Origin: Pseudomonas poae
GTDB taxonomy: Bacteria > Pseudomonadota > Gammaproteobacteria > Pseudomonadales > Pseudomonadaceae
Direction of reading: 5' to 3'
DNA length: 64,000 bases
Assembly (NCBI RefSeq): GCF_001439785.1
Contig: NZ_JYLI01000005.1
Coordinates: 308,303-372,302 of the forward strand
Below the pieces are notes generated by a model. It was given only the letters and a program-made list of their open reading frames with translations, had not been told where the DNA came from and searched no databases. Below are positions 52,964-62,708 of the stretch, in pieces (position 1 is the first letter of the stretch; every line of letters begins with the position of its first letter). A program made the translations under genes and the position numbers.

Positions 52964-55381
52964 ATGAGCACTGATGGGGCTTCGAGCCCAAGCCGCCTGC
53001 TGCCCAGGCTGCTTGGCGTCTTGCTGCTGATCATGGGCCTGGCCTTGCTGGCCGGCGGCGTCAAGCTGAGCATGCTCGGCGGATCGCTGTACTACCTGCT
53101 GGCCGGTATCGGCCTCACCCTGACCGGCGTCCTGCTGATGGCCACCCGCCGCGCGGCGCTGGGCCTTTACGCACTGGTGCTGTTCGCCAGCACCGTGTGG
53201 GCCCTGTGGGAAGTCGGCCTGGACTGGTGGCAGTTGGTGCCGCGCCTGGCGCTGCTGTTCGCCCTGGGCCTGGTCATGCTGCTGCCGTGGTTTCGCCGTC
53301 CGTTGCTGCGCGGTCAACCGGCGCCGCTGGGCACCGGCGCACTGAGCGTGGCCGTGGTGCTGGCGGGTGCCGCCGCACTGGCCAGCCAGTTCACCACCCC
53401 AGGTGAAATGGTCAAGAAGGGTCAGCTCGACCGCGACGCGGTGCCAGGCATGGCCAACGCCGCGCCCGCCCAGGCCGATGGTGACTGGAACTCCTACGGC
53501 CGTTCGGCGTTCGGTGATCGCTACTCGCCATTAGCGCAGATCACCCCGGCCAACGCGCACAAGCTGGTTCCGGCGTGGACCTTCCGCACCGGCGACATCC
53601 CGGGCGCCGGCGACCCGGGCGAGACCACCGCGGAAAACACCCCGCTCAAGGTCAACGGCATGCTCTACGTGTGCACCCCGCACAGCCAGGTGATTGCGCT
53701 GGACCCGGACACCGGCAAGGAAATCTGGCGTTTCGATCCGAAGATCAGCAGCCAGGGCGCCGAGAACTTCAAGGGTTGGGCGCACATGACCTGCCGTGGT
53801 GTGTCGTATCACGATGACGCCGCCTACGCCTCCGAGCAAAGCCCCACCGGCAGCGCCAGCCCGGCCGCCGCGCCGACTGCCTGCCCCAAGCGCATTTTCG
53901 TACCGACCGCCGACACCCGTCTGATCGCCCTGAATGCCGACACCGGCAAGATGTGTGAAGACTTCGGCGACAAAGGCCAGATCGACCTGCGCGCCAATAT
54001 CGGCAGCTTCGCTCCGGGCGGTTACTACTCCACGTCGCCACCGGCGGTGACCAAAAACCTGGTGGTGATCGGCGGCCACGTCACCGACAACGTGTCGACC
54101 GACGAGCCAAGCGGCGTGATCCGCGCGTTCGACGTGCACACCGGCAAGCTGGTGTGGAACTGGGACAGCGGCAACCCGGACGACACCACCCCGTTGGCCG
54201 AGGGCCAGACCTACACGCGCAACTCGCCGAACATGTGGTCCATGTTCGCCGTGGATGAAAAACTCGGCATGCTCTACCTGCCGATGGGCAACCAGATGCC
54301 CGACCAGTACGGCGGCGACCGTACCGACGAATCCGAGAAATACGCCGCCGGCCTCACCGCCCTGGACATTGACAGTGGCCATGTGAAGTGGAGCTTCCAG
54401 TTCACTCACCATGACCTGTGGGACATGGACGTGGGCGGCCAGCCGTCGCTGATCGACATCAAGACCGAAGCCGGCGTCAAGCAGGCCGTGATGGCGTCGA
54501 CCAAGCAAGGCAGCATCTACGTGCTGGATCGCGCAACCGGCCAGCCGGTAGTGCCGATCCACGAAGTGGCCGTACCGCAAGGCGCAGTGGCGGGTGATCG
54601 CACCTCCCCTACCCAGCCTAAATCCGAGCTGAACTTCATGCCGCCGCCGCTTAAAGAGCGCGACATGTGGGGCGTAACCCCGTTCGACCAGATGCTGTGC
54701 CGCATCGATTTCAAATCCATGCGCTACGACGGTCCGTTCACCCCGCCTTCGCTGCAGGGCTCGATCGTGTACCCGGGTAACTTCGGCGTGTTCGACTGGG
54801 GCGGCATTTCGGTCGACCCGGTGCGTCAGATTGCGTTTGTGAACCCGAGCTACATGGCGTTCAAATCCAAGCTGATCCCGGCCACCGAGATCGCCAAGCA
54901 AGGCCCGCGAGTCAGCGAAACCGAAGGCGTGCAGCCCAACAAAGGCGCGCCGTACGGCGTGATCCTCGAAGCGCTGCTATCGCCTCTGGGCCTGCCGTGC
55001 CAGGCACCGGCGTGGGGTTATGTGGCGGCGGTCGACCTGACCAACCACCAGACCCTGTGGATGCACAAGAACGGCACCGTGCGTGACAGCTCGCCGGTTC
55101 CGATCCCGCTGACCATGGGCGTACCGAGCCTGGGCGGGACCTTCACCACCGCCGGCGGCGTCGCGTTCCTCAGCGGCACCCTCGACCAGTACCTGCGTGC
55201 CTATGACGTGAAAAACGGCAAGCAACTGTGGGAAGGCCGCCTGCCAGCCGGCGCGCAGACCACACCGATGACCTACACCGGCAAGGACGGCAAGCAATAC
55301 GTGCTCGTCATGGCCGGCGGTCACGGCTCCCTGGGCACCAAGCAGGGTGACTACGTAATGGCGTTCAAACTGCCTGATTAA
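52964..55381 (+). CDS. gcd: Membrane-bound PQQ-dependent glucose dehydrogenase
   Basis: 805 residues. Five membrane helices in the first ~155 residues (LLGVLLLIMGLALLAGGVKL; YYLLAGIGLTLTGVLLM; ALGLYALVLFASTVWAL; PRLALLFALGLVMLLPWF; ALSVAVVLAGAAALAS), then an eight-bladed PQQ propeller in the periplasm with DWNSYGRSAFGDRYSPLAQI, repeated W-docking motifs (ALDPDTGKEIWRFDP; AFDVHTGKLVWNWD; ALDIDSGHVKWSFQ) and HHDLWDMDVGGQPSL. It oxidises glucose to gluconolactone and feeds ubiquinone, and is the source of gluconate-mediated acidification. Start behind GGAG at 52951-52954. Followed by a strong terminator. Confidence 0.96.
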   Translation: MSTDGASSPSRLLPRLLGVLLLIMGLALLAGGVKLSMLGGSLYYLLAGIGLTLTGVLLMATRRAALGLYALVLFASTVWALWEVGLDWWQLVPRLALLFALGLVMLLPWFRRPLLRGQPAPLGTGALSVAVVLAGAAALASQFTTPGEMVKKGQLDRDAVPGMANAAPAQADGDWNSYGRSAFGDRYSPLAQITPANAHKLVPAWTFRTGDIPGAGDPGETTAENTPLKVNGMLYVCTPHSQVIALDPDTGKEIWRFDPKISSQGAENFKGWAHMTCRGVSYHDDAAYASEQSPTGSASPAAAPTACPKRIFVPTADTRLIALNADTGKMCEDFGDKGQIDLRANIGSFAPGGYYSTSPPAVTKNLVVIGGHVTDNVSTDEPSGVIRAFDVHTGKLVWNWDSGNPDDTTPLAEGQTYTRNSPNMWSMFAVDEKLGMLYLPMGNQMPDQYGGDRTDESEKYAAGLTALDIDSGHVKWSFQFTHHDLWDMDVGGQPSLIDIKTEAGVKQAVMASTKQGSIYVLDRATGQPVVPIHEVAVPQGAVAGDRTSPTQPKSELNFMPPPLKERDMWGVTPFDQMLCRIDFKSMRYDGPFTPPSLQGSIVYPGNFGVFDWGGISVDPVRQIAFVNPSYMAFKSKLIPATEIAKQGPRVSETEGVQPNKGAPYGVILEALLSPLGLPCQAPAWGYVAAVDLTNHQTLWMHKNGTVRDSSPVPIPLTMGVPSLGGTFTTAGGVAFLSGTLDQYLRAYDVKNGKQLWEGRLPAGAQTTPMTYTGKDGKQYVLVMAGGHGSLGTKQGDYVMAFKLPD

Positions 55382-55398
55382 GCGGTACGGGCGGTAAC

Positions 55399-55435
55399 AA
55401 AAAGGCGGCTACCCTCAACAGGTAGCCGCCTTTTT
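55399..55435 (+). terminator. gcd: Rho-independent terminator of gcd
   Basis: GGCGGCTACC-CTCAACA-GGTAGCCGCC with a following TTTTT and a preceding A run, 18 bases after the gcd stop. Confidence 0.95.
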
Positions 55436-55450
55436 CATGGGCATAAACAC

Positions 55451-55630
55451 ATGCCGTTCAGTTAAGCGCAGATTCCCTGTGGCGAGCAGGCTTGTCCTGC
55501 GTTGGGCTGCGCAGCAGCCCCAAAACCAGGCGCTGAGCCGTATCAGGTACACCGCGTTTTGCTGGATTGGGGGTGCTTCGCACCCCAACGCGGGGCAAGC
55601 CCGCTCGCCACAACAAGCCCGCTCGCCACA
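55451..55630. repeat. REPIN with one outer arm
   Basis: The left outer arm ATGCCGTTCAGTTAAG (55451-55466) leads into a REPIN (55479-55611). A duplicated tail CAAGCCCGCTCGCCACA follows to 55630. The right outer arm present in the copies at 18,611 and 23,874 is missing. Confidence 0.88.
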
Positions 55631-55661
55631 GTGTCTCCAGTTAGCGGTGCGACAGCGCAGG

Positions 55662-56081
55662 CTAGCGCTCGATCACGTCACCACGCAACGCCGCCAACCG
55701 CGCAATCAGGCGGTTCTGCACCGGTACGGCGATGCCTTCCTTATCCATCGAAGCAATCAGATCCTCCACCAGCGCGTTGAAGTCACTGCGGGTCACGTTC
55801 TGGCCCTTGTGAGTCTCGGCCATGCTGTCCCCGGTGTAGGTGCACGGTCCGCCCGCTTCCACGCAGAATTTCTCGATCAGCTTGTTGCGCAGGCGCTGGA
55901 TATCCACGTGCCGAAAGTGTTCGACGATGCGCGGATCACGGGCCACGTTGAGCAGCATGCCTTCCACAATGCGGGTAATGCCGGGCATGGCGCCCAGGTC
56001 GCGGTACAGGCTGTCATCCCTGGGCGGTTGCTGGGCACAGGCGCTGAGCAGCAGGGCCAGTACAACCAATAGAAATCGCAT
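55662..56081 (-). CDS. Group 1 truncated haemoglobin, predicted lipoprotein
   Basis: 139 residues. Lipoprotein signal MRFLLVVLALLLSACAQQ with lipobox LSAC, so an envelope location is predicted. The rest is a group-1 truncated globin: SLYRDLGAMPGITRIVEGML, EHFRHVDIQRLRNKLIEKF, and the proximal-His region MAETHKGQNVTRSDFNAL. Such globins bind O2 or NO; most are cytoplasmic, so a lipid anchor is unusual. Its ATG overlaps the stop of the DUF3034 gene. Last gene of the cupredoxin operon. Confidence 0.83.
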   Translation of the reverse strand: MRFLLVVLALLLSACAQQPPRDDSLYRDLGAMPGITRIVEGMLLNVARDPRIVEHFRHVDIQRLRNKLIEKFCVEAGGPCTYTGDSMAETHKGQNVTRSDFNALVEDLIASMDKEGIAVPVQNRLIARLAALRGDVIER

Positions 56082-56935
56082 CAGAAACTCCCTTGCACCG
56101 ACAGGTAGGTGCCGTTCTGGTCAGCCAGCGTGGCGATTTCGCCGAGGCGCGCGTAGGCCAGCACCACCGACACATGCTTGTTGGGAAAGTAGCCCACGAA
56201 TACATCCGCCCAATCGCTTTCGCCGGCAAACGACAGGTTGTCAGGTTTTTCCCGGTATTCCACGCCGACCGCCCAGCGCGGGTTGAACAACACGGCCACC
56301 GAGCCCTCCTTGAGCAGGCTGCGACGGTCACGGCGGTCGCCACCAAAACCGAGCAGGCCGGTTTCATTGGCGCGGCTGTAGCGCAGGTTGCCGTTGACCA
56401 GCACGTTGTAACCAAACGCCGCGCCCATGAACAAACGGCTGGCGGCGAGGTAGCCTTCCACATCGCTGTCGCGCCTGGCGCCGACCAGGCGGGGGATATC
56501 GAAGTTGCTCTGGTGTTTGTATTCCAGGCCCAGGGACACCTGGGGCAGACGGTCGTAAATCACGTCGCCGAACAAACGCACCTTCATCCCCAGCACATCC
56601 TGGCCAAGGTGGTCATCCGGCAGGTTGAGCCGGTGCACCAGGGTGCCGAGGTCGAAGCGTTGCCGGGCAAAAGACAGCTCGACGCGGTTGTCATAGGCCA
56701 GCGCCAGCCCGGCTACGTCCAGCCGATAATCCGGCAGGTTGACCGTGGTGGCGAACGCCGTGGCGCCCCATTCGTGCTGTTCGCCGTAACCGGCGAGTAC
56801 CGCCCACGGCGTGATGCCACCGCCGGCCGCGCCTTCGAGGCTGCTGGCACCGCCGGTGGCGATCAGACGACCATTATCGGCCAGCGCGGTTTGCACAGTC
56901 AGGGCGACCAGGCAGCCGATCAGGAAAAAACGCAC
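56081..56935 (-). CDS. DUF3034 family outer-membrane-like protein
   Basis: 284 residues. Signal peptide MRFFLIGCLVALTVQTALA. The start GRLIATGGASSLEGAAGGGITPWAVLAGYG is the hallmark of DUF3034, and alternating strands ending in YLSVQGSF (C-terminal Phe) suggest a small beta-barrel. No function is known. It is one base from the globin gene and 10 bp after the EAL gene. The consistent neighbourhood suggests an outer-membrane part of the same system. Confidence 0.82.
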   Translation of the reverse strand: MRFFLIGCLVALTVQTALADNGRLIATGGASSLEGAAGGGITPWAVLAGYGEQHEWGATAFATTVNLPDYRLDVAGLALAYDNRVELSFARQRFDLGTLVHRLNLPDDHLGQDVLGMKVRLFGDVIYDRLPQVSLGLEYKHQSNFDIPRLVGARRDSDVEGYLAASRLFMGAAFGYNVLVNGNLRYSRANETGLLGFGGDRRDRRSLLKEGSVAVLFNPRWAVGVEYREKPDNLSFAGESDWADVFVGYFPNKHVSVVLAYARLGEIATLADQNGTYLSVQGSF

Positions 56936-56945
56936 GTCAGGCTAC

Positions 56946-59294
56946 TCAATGAACCAGGGAAGTTTGTGCACTGAGCGGCAGCGCCACCCAGGCTTCGAAT
57001 GCATCGGCGCTCAAGGGCCGGCTGATCAGGTAACCCTGGGCCGTGTCGCACTGCCAGCGCTCCAGCAGGCGCAGGCTGTGGGCGTACTCGACGCCCTCGG
57101 CGACCACCTTGAGGCCCAGGTTGTGGCTCATCTCGATGGTGGAACGCACGATCACCGCGTCCTCGCTGGTTTCGTCGAGGTTGCGCACGAACGACTGATC
57201 GATCTTCAACTCCTGCACCGGCAGACGCTTGAGGTGGGCCAACGATGAATAGCCGGTGCCGAAGTCATCCACCGACAGGCTGATGCCGCAGTCGCGCAGC
57301 AGGTGCAAAACTTTCAGGGCTTTTTCCGGCTCGCGCATCACCGCGCTTTCGGTGATCTCGAACACCAACTGTTCGGCCGGCAAGGCATAGCGTCGCAGCA
57401 GCGCCGATACGCGATGGGCCAGCTCGTCGCCCTGCAGGTCTTCCGCCGAAATGTTCAGCGACAGTTGCAGGTAAAGGCCGCGCCGGTTCCATTCGCAGAG
57501 CTGGCGGATGCCCTCCTCGATCACCCACTGGGTCAGCAAGCGAATGCTGCCGGAGCGCTCGGCCAGCGGGATGAATTCCGCCGGCGAGATCATGCCGAAC
57601 TGCGGGTGTTGCCAGCGCAGCAAGGCTTCGGCCTGGCGCACGTGGCCCTGGCGAATGTCCAGTTTGGGCTGATAGTGCAACAGCAATTGACCCTGGCCGG
57701 GCGCGTGGCGCAGGTCGCGAATGAGGGTGATCTGGCGGCGATGGGCAAGGTCACTGCCCTGCTCGTAAACCTGCAGGCGCCCGGGGATTTTCGCCGCGTC
57801 CGTCATGGCAATCGCGGCGCGTTCAAGCAAGGTGTGCGCGGTTTCGCCATCGGCCGGGTAGGTCGCGATGCCCAGGCGGCAGTCCAGCGCCAGGTCATGG
57901 CCGTTGATGCTGTGGGGGCGCAGCAGCAATTGTTGGAGTTTGTCGGCCATGCCCACCGCCTCGTCGCTGCCGGCGCCTTCGAGCAACAGCAAGAACTCGT
58001 CGGCGATCAGGTGCGCCAGCGTGTCGCCGGGGCGCATTACCGCTTGCAGGCGACGACCGACGGTAGGCAACAGTTGGTCCACGGCGCCCGGCCCGGCAGC
58101 TTCGCTGGCGGCACGCAGGTTATCGATGCCCAGGTGAATCAGCGCAATCGGCCGCTGCAGGGCAATCGCGCTGCCCAGACGCTCCATCGCCAGCGCGCGG
58201 TTCGGCAGGCCGGTGAGGCGGTCATGCAGCGCGTTGTGCGCCAACTGCTGCTCGCGCTCGGCAATGCCTTTTTGCATGGCATTGAGCGCGCCGGCCAGCA
58301 AACCCAATTCGTCGCTGCGGGTGAGGGTCACCGGCGTAAGGTAGTGGCCCTGCCCGATGCGCTCGGCCGCCGACGCCAGCGCCTGCACGGGCCGTGACAC
58401 CGTGCGCGCCAGCAGCAATGCGCCGATCAACGAGGCCAACAGCGCCACCAGCGCAATGCCGAGGATCTTTTCATCGAGCGGCACGAATGCCTGCATCGCT
58501 GCATCCAGCGGACTTTGCAACAGCGCCAGCACTTTGCCGTCGTCGTCGCTGGCCAGCACCAGCGACTGGTTGAGAAAGCTGTGTTCCAGATGATCGGTGG
58601 TCGACACGCCCCGGCGGCTGGAATCGCCTTCCATCAGGTCCAGAATGCTGTCGCGCAGCGCCTGCGGCTGGGTGCTCACCAACTCGCCGGGCACGCCTTT
58701 ATCGATCGCCAGGAACGACACCTGCAGGTTGCTCAACGAGTGCAACTCGTCGGCAAACGTACCGTCCATGCTGAAGCCCATCACCACCCGCGCAATCGGC
58801 AACGGTGCCAGCACCGACGCTTCCACCAGCAGGTGCGGCCTGCCCTGCAGCGGCACGATCAGCGTGGCCTGATGCTTGCTTCTGGCTTCGCGCAGCGCCT
58901 GGTCGTAGCGGAAGATCGAGCCTTCAGGCACTTCGCTCAGGGTGCTGGACAGCACTTTGCCGTCCATGCCCAGCAAGATCATGTCGTTGGCATTGATGCG
59001 CTTGCCGTGGTTGAGCAGCACCGAGCGCATCGTTGCCGAATCGCCACTGGCCACCGCATCGCGAAAACCGAAATCGGTGGACAGCAGTTGCACAGCGTCG
59101 GCCAGGCGTCGGCTGCGTGCATCAAGCAGGCGTTCGAACACCCGCGAGCCCACCTCCAGCTGGGTCAGGGCCTGGCCGCGCACGGCTGAGCTAGTGGCGA
59201 CTTTCACACTGAAATACAGCGCACCGATCACCACCAGCGACAACAGGATCAATACCGAGGCGACCCGCGCCTGAAAGCTACTGCGCAGTTTCAT
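56946..59294 (-). CDS. Membrane EAL-domain protein with degenerate GGDEF (c-di-GMP phosphodiesterase)
   Basis: 782 residues. Helix 1 at about 12-30, a periplasmic Cache-like sensor of about 240 residues, helix 2 (ILGIALVALLASLIGALLLA) and a HAMP segment. The GGDEF-like domain has IADEF in place of GGDEF, so it is not expected to make c-di-GMP. The EAL domain is complete: EALLRW, NIS, FEITES, DDFGTGYSS, KIDQSFV and AEGVE. It should therefore hydrolyse c-di-GMP, possibly with GTP control by the dead GGDEF. ATG 59294 (MKLRSSFQAR) overlaps the cupredoxin gene end by 17 bp; an alternative start is 59315. A paralogue lies 1 kb upstream. Confidence 0.88.
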   Translation of the reverse strand: MKLRSSFQARVASVLILLSLVVIGALYFSVKVATSSAVRGQALTQLEVGSRVFERLLDARSRRLADAVQLLSTDFGFRDAVASGDSATMRSVLLNHGKRINANDMILLGMDGKVLSSTLSEVPEGSIFRYDQALREARSKHQATLIVPLQGRPHLLVEASVLAPLPIARVVMGFSMDGTFADELHSLSNLQVSFLAIDKGVPGELVSTQPQALRDSILDLMEGDSSRRGVSTTDHLEHSFLNQSLVLASDDDGKVLALLQSPLDAAMQAFVPLDEKILGIALVALLASLIGALLLARTVSRPVQALASAAERIGQGHYLTPVTLTRSDELGLLAGALNAMQKGIAEREQQLAHNALHDRLTGLPNRALAMERLGSAIALQRPIALIHLGIDNLRAASEAAGPGAVDQLLPTVGRRLQAVMRPGDTLAHLIADEFLLLLEGAGSDEAVGMADKLQQLLLRPHSINGHDLALDCRLGIATYPADGETAHTLLERAAIAMTDAAKIPGRLQVYEQGSDLAHRRQITLIRDLRHAPGQGQLLLHYQPKLDIRQGHVRQAEALLRWQHPQFGMISPAEFIPLAERSGSIRLLTQWVIEEGIRQLCEWNRRGLYLQLSLNISAEDLQGDELAHRVSALLRRYALPAEQLVFEITESAVMREPEKALKVLHLLRDCGISLSVDDFGTGYSSLAHLKRLPVQELKIDQSFVRNLDETSEDAVIVRSTIEMSHNLGLKVVAEGVEYAHSLRLLERWQCDTAQGYLISRPLSADAFEAWVALPLSAQTSLVH

Positions 59295-59952
59295 GGGCGG
59301 CTCGATTGAAGGCATCGCCGAACGCCGATGGCGTGGGCGGCAGATCGGCGGACACCGGCTCCAGGGCCAGCACCACGCTGTGGCTCAGGCCCGTGGCGGG
59401 AACGTGCAGGATGCCGCCGTCCAGCGGCTGCATGGCTTTGAGTTGCGGATGCCACAGGGTGGCGTGGTAGTCGCCGGGAGGGAGTTGCTCCAGACGCACG
59501 CGGCCCTGGGCGTCGCTGGCGCCGAACACCGGATCGTCGGTGACATAAATGTAACCGAGCATCCAGTCATGGATATTGCAGCCCAGCACTACCACACCGG
59601 CCTTGTCGAACAGCAGCGGTTCGCTCGGCGTGCCTTCATACAGGCGCAGCTCGAAGCGCTTGGCGGCGGAGAAGGAATACACCTGATGGCGGATGTTGTC
59701 GCTGTTGGGAAAGCGCACCTGGGTGCCCGTGTGCACGACCAGCACATGGGGCGCGAAACGCTGGCCGCGCTGGTCCATATCAGCCTTGAGCGGTCCCGTC
59801 GGCGCGTGGGCCGGGCCTTGCAGGGTGACGACCGCGTCCGCCACCGGGCTGCCATCAGCCTGATGCATGAGCACCTCGAGCGTGGCCGCCGAGAGGGGAC
59901 CCGCCGCCAGTAGCAGCACCGCGCAAGAAAACAGCTGAACAACTCGACCCAT
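59278..59952 (-). CDS. Exported cupredoxin-like (methylamine-utilisation/plastocyanin-type) protein
   Basis: 224 residues. Signal peptide MGRVVQLFSCAVLLLAAGPLSA. A carboxypeptidase-like/cupredoxin fold with typical copper ligands: His in NSDNIRHQVYSF, Cys and His in VVLGCNIHDWMLGYIYV, Met nearby. Domain order and the CNIHDWM motif match the family annotated as methylamine utilisation or plastocyanin-like. In this operon it would be a periplasmic electron-transfer or copper-sensing protein. First gene; 17-bp overlap with the EAL gene. ATG 59952 is preferred over the more distant codon at 60009. Confidence 0.8.
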   Translation of the reverse strand: MGRVVQLFSCAVLLLAAGPLSAATLEVLMHQADGSPVADAVVTLQGPAHAPTGPLKADMDQRGQRFAPHVLVVHTGTQVRFPNSDNIRHQVYSFSAAKRFELRLYEGTPSEPLLFDKAGVVVLGCNIHDWMLGYIYVTDDPVFGASDAQGRVRLEQLPPGDYHATLWHPQLKAMQPLDGGILHVPATGLSHSVVLALEPVSADLPPTPSAFGDAFNRAAHETAQ

Positions 59953-60147
59953 GGGAGATCCGCGAATAAGGAGAAAAAAGCGGCCAGCCTTGGCAGAAAT
60001 TGAAAGCAATGGCAGCTATGATGCCGTAAATAAGGCAAAGTGCCACCACTGAACAACGTCACACGCTTGACCGCTGGTCGGTAAAAAAACGATGCAATCG
60101 GTCAAGCTCATTGAGGTTATCGCCTGCCCGCGCAGAAACTATAGGCG

Positions 60148-62484
60148 TTATACCGGAACGCGTTGCTGGCCCATCCATTGCTCGAACGCCTTCGCCTCCA
60201 ACGGCCGGCTGATCAGGTAGCCCTGGGCGGTGTCGCAGCGCCACAGTTTGAGCAACCTGAGGCTGGGTTCGAACTCCACCCCTTCGGCCACTACCCGCAG
60301 CCCCAGGTTATGGCTCATTTCGATGGTCGAGCGCACGATCACGCCGTCGCCGGTGGCGCTGTCGAGGTTGCGCACGAAGGACTGGTCGATCTTCAACTCC
60401 TGTACTGGCAAGCGCTGCAGTTGTGCGAGCGACGAATAACCGGTGCCGAAGTCATCCACCGACAGGCTGATGCCGCAATCGCGCAGTTGCTCCAGCACGC
60501 GGAGGGCCTGCTGCGGGTTATGCATGATCGCGCTTTCGGTGATTTCGAAGATCAATTGCCGGGCCGGCACGCCGTAGTGCGCCAGCAGGCCGGTGACACG
60601 CAGGGCCAGGTCATCGTCGGCCAGGTCATCCACGGAAATGTTCACCGACAGTTGGATCAGCAGGCCACGCTGGGCCCAGTCGGCGATCTGGCGGATGGCC
60701 TCTTCGATGACCCACGCAGTGAGCAAGCCCATGCTGCCGGTGCGCTCGGCCAGGGGAATGAATTCGGCCGGCGATACCAGACCCAGGGTCGGATGCTGCC
60801 AGCGCAACAAGGCTTCGGCCTGGCACACATGGCCGAGCCTGAGGTCCAGCTTGGGCTGGTAGCAGAGCAGCAATTGGCCTTCGGCAGCGGCGCGGCGCAA
60901 GTCGCGGATCAGCGTGATCTGCCGCTGGTGGGCCAGGTCGCGGTCCTGCTGGTAGATCTGCAGGTGGCCGGGCAGGCTCGCCGCATCATGCCGGGCGATG
61001 GCGGCGCGGCTGATCAACTCTTCCACCTGCTGACCATCGGCGGGGTAGGCCGCGATGCCGATGCTCACTTCATGGCGCACCTCGTCTTCGCCGATGCGCC
61101 GGGGCTCGGTGAGCAACGCATGCAGGCGGTCGGCGCGGGCCACGGCGCGGTCGACCTGGGTGTTTTCCAGCAGCAACAGAAACTCGCTGCCGGCGATGCG
61201 CGCCGCCGTGTCGCTGGTCAGCAGGCTCATGGACAGGCAGCGGCTGGCTTCACGCAGCATGTCCTCGACGCCCTCCGGCCCGAAGCCCTCATTGATCACC
61301 CGGTAGTTTTCGATCCCCAGGTACAGCAACACCACCGGCCGCCGCGCGCTGATCGCACTGCCCAGGCGCTCCATCGCCAGCGCGCGATTGGGCAAGCCGG
61401 TGAGCGGATCATGCAGCGCGTTGTGGGCCAATTGCCGCTCACGCATGGCAATGCCGCTTTGCATGGCGTTGAACGCGCGGGCCAGCAGGCCGAACTCATC
61501 CTGGCTGCGCACTCGCACCGGCGTGCCGTAATCACCGGCCCCGATACGCGCGGCGGCATCCACCAAGGCACTGAGCGGGCGCGACACCCGTCGCGCGAGG
61601 AACAACGCCCCGGCCAGCGAAACCAGCAGCACCGCCAGGGCGATACCTATGAACTGTCGGTCGAGCGGTTCAAAGGATTCCAGCGCCTGGTCCAGCGGGG
61701 TTTGCAGCAGCACGCGCACCTCGCCGCCGTCGCCCGTGTTGGCCAGCGCCAGCACCTGGCTGAGCACGCGTTCGCCGTAAAACCGGGTGATCTGCGGCTC
61801 GGCGTTGAGCGGCGCCTCACGTAGCAGATTGACGACGCCGGCCTGCCAGGCCTCGGGCTGGCTGCTGAACAGCGGGCCGGCCTGATCGGCCTGCACACTG
61901 AGAAACGACACGTCCAGGTTGCTCATGGAGCGCAGTTCGCTGGCGAACTGCGTGTCCATGGGAAAGCCCATGACCACACGGGCGATGGGCAGCGGGTCGT
62001 AGACGTCTTTCTGCACCAGCAGGTAGGGCCGCCCGTCCATGGCGACGATCAGCATCTGCAAGCCTTTGCGCCGCGCATGGCGCAGGGCGTCGCCAGGGGG
62101 AAACGGCTGCCCACGCGTGAACACCGGCAAGGTGCTGAGCACTACCTTGCCGTCGAGCCCCAGCACGAACACTTGGCTGGAACGAATACCCGTGCCGTGC
62201 CGACGCAGCGCCGAGAGGATCGCCTCGCTGTTGCCCTCGGCCACGGCCTGTTTGAACGCGGCATCGGCGGTCAGCCAGTCGAGACCGTAGTGCAGACGGC
62301 GACTGCGCAGGTCGAGCAGACGCTCGAACACCTCGCCGCCAGTTTTCATCTGCACATGCGCCTGGTTTTCCACGGCGCGGGTGGTGGCGGCCTTGACCGC
62401 GAAATAGGTGGCGGCGACGACAATCAGCAACAACAGCGCCAGGACCGTGGCAATGCGGGTCTGGAAGGTGTGGCGCCAGGTCAT
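60148..62484 (-). CDS. Membrane EAL-domain protein with degenerate GGDEF, paralogue
   Basis: 778 residues from ATG 62484 (MTWRHTFQTRIATV aligns with the start of the paralogue); an earlier codon at 62544 would add 20 residues. Same layout: helix, periplasmic Cache-like sensor, helix (IGIALAVLLVSLAGALFLA), HAMP, GGDEF-like domain with AGSEF in place of GGDEF, and a complete EAL domain (EALLRW, DDFGTGYSS, KIDQSFV, AEGVE). Clearly duplicated with the gene at 56,946. Ends 196 bp before the cupredoxin start, so it may be a separate unit. The periplasmic parts differ more than the cytoplasmic parts, implying different signals. Confidence 0.88.
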   Translation of the reverse strand: MTWRHTFQTRIATVLALLLLIVVAATYFAVKAATTRAVENQAHVQMKTGGEVFERLLDLRSRRLHYGLDWLTADAAFKQAVAEGNSEAILSALRRHGTGIRSSQVFVLGLDGKVVLSTLPVFTRGQPFPPGDALRHARRKGLQMLIVAMDGRPYLLVQKDVYDPLPIARVVMGFPMDTQFASELRSMSNLDVSFLSVQADQAGPLFSSQPEAWQAGVVNLLREAPLNAEPQITRFYGERVLSQVLALANTGDGGEVRVLLQTPLDQALESFEPLDRQFIGIALAVLLVSLAGALFLARRVSRPLSALVDAAARIGAGDYGTPVRVRSQDEFGLLARAFNAMQSGIAMRERQLAHNALHDPLTGLPNRALAMERLGSAISARRPVVLLYLGIENYRVINEGFGPEGVEDMLREASRCLSMSLLTSDTAARIAGSEFLLLLENTQVDRAVARADRLHALLTEPRRIGEDEVRHEVSIGIAAYPADGQQVEELISRAAIARHDAASLPGHLQIYQQDRDLAHQRQITLIRDLRRAAAEGQLLLCYQPKLDLRLGHVCQAEALLRWQHPTLGLVSPAEFIPLAERTGSMGLLTAWVIEEAIRQIADWAQRGLLIQLSVNISVDDLADDDLALRVTGLLAHYGVPARQLIFEITESAIMHNPQQALRVLEQLRDCGISLSVDDFGTGYSSLAQLQRLPVQELKIDQSFVRNLDSATGDGVIVRSTIEMSHNLGLRVVAEGVEFEPSLRLLKLWRCDTAQGYLISRPLEAKAFEQWMGQQRVPV

Positions 62485-62708
62485 GGCGGAGCTCTCGGGG
62501 GAGGCCCGCCGTTCTTGACCGCTGGTGGCTGTGGGTGTGTGCATTCCTTGCGGCCTGATGGTGGGGTGTCAGGAAAATATCTATTTTGGGTAGAGTGATT
62601 GGTTTTAGCAGATTGCTAAGGGATGAGTCGGTTTTTTGGCGTTTGGTTGGGTGAATATTCATTTTTTGGGTGATGACAGTCCCATCGGCTCCGCCAAGTC
62701 ATCGACTT

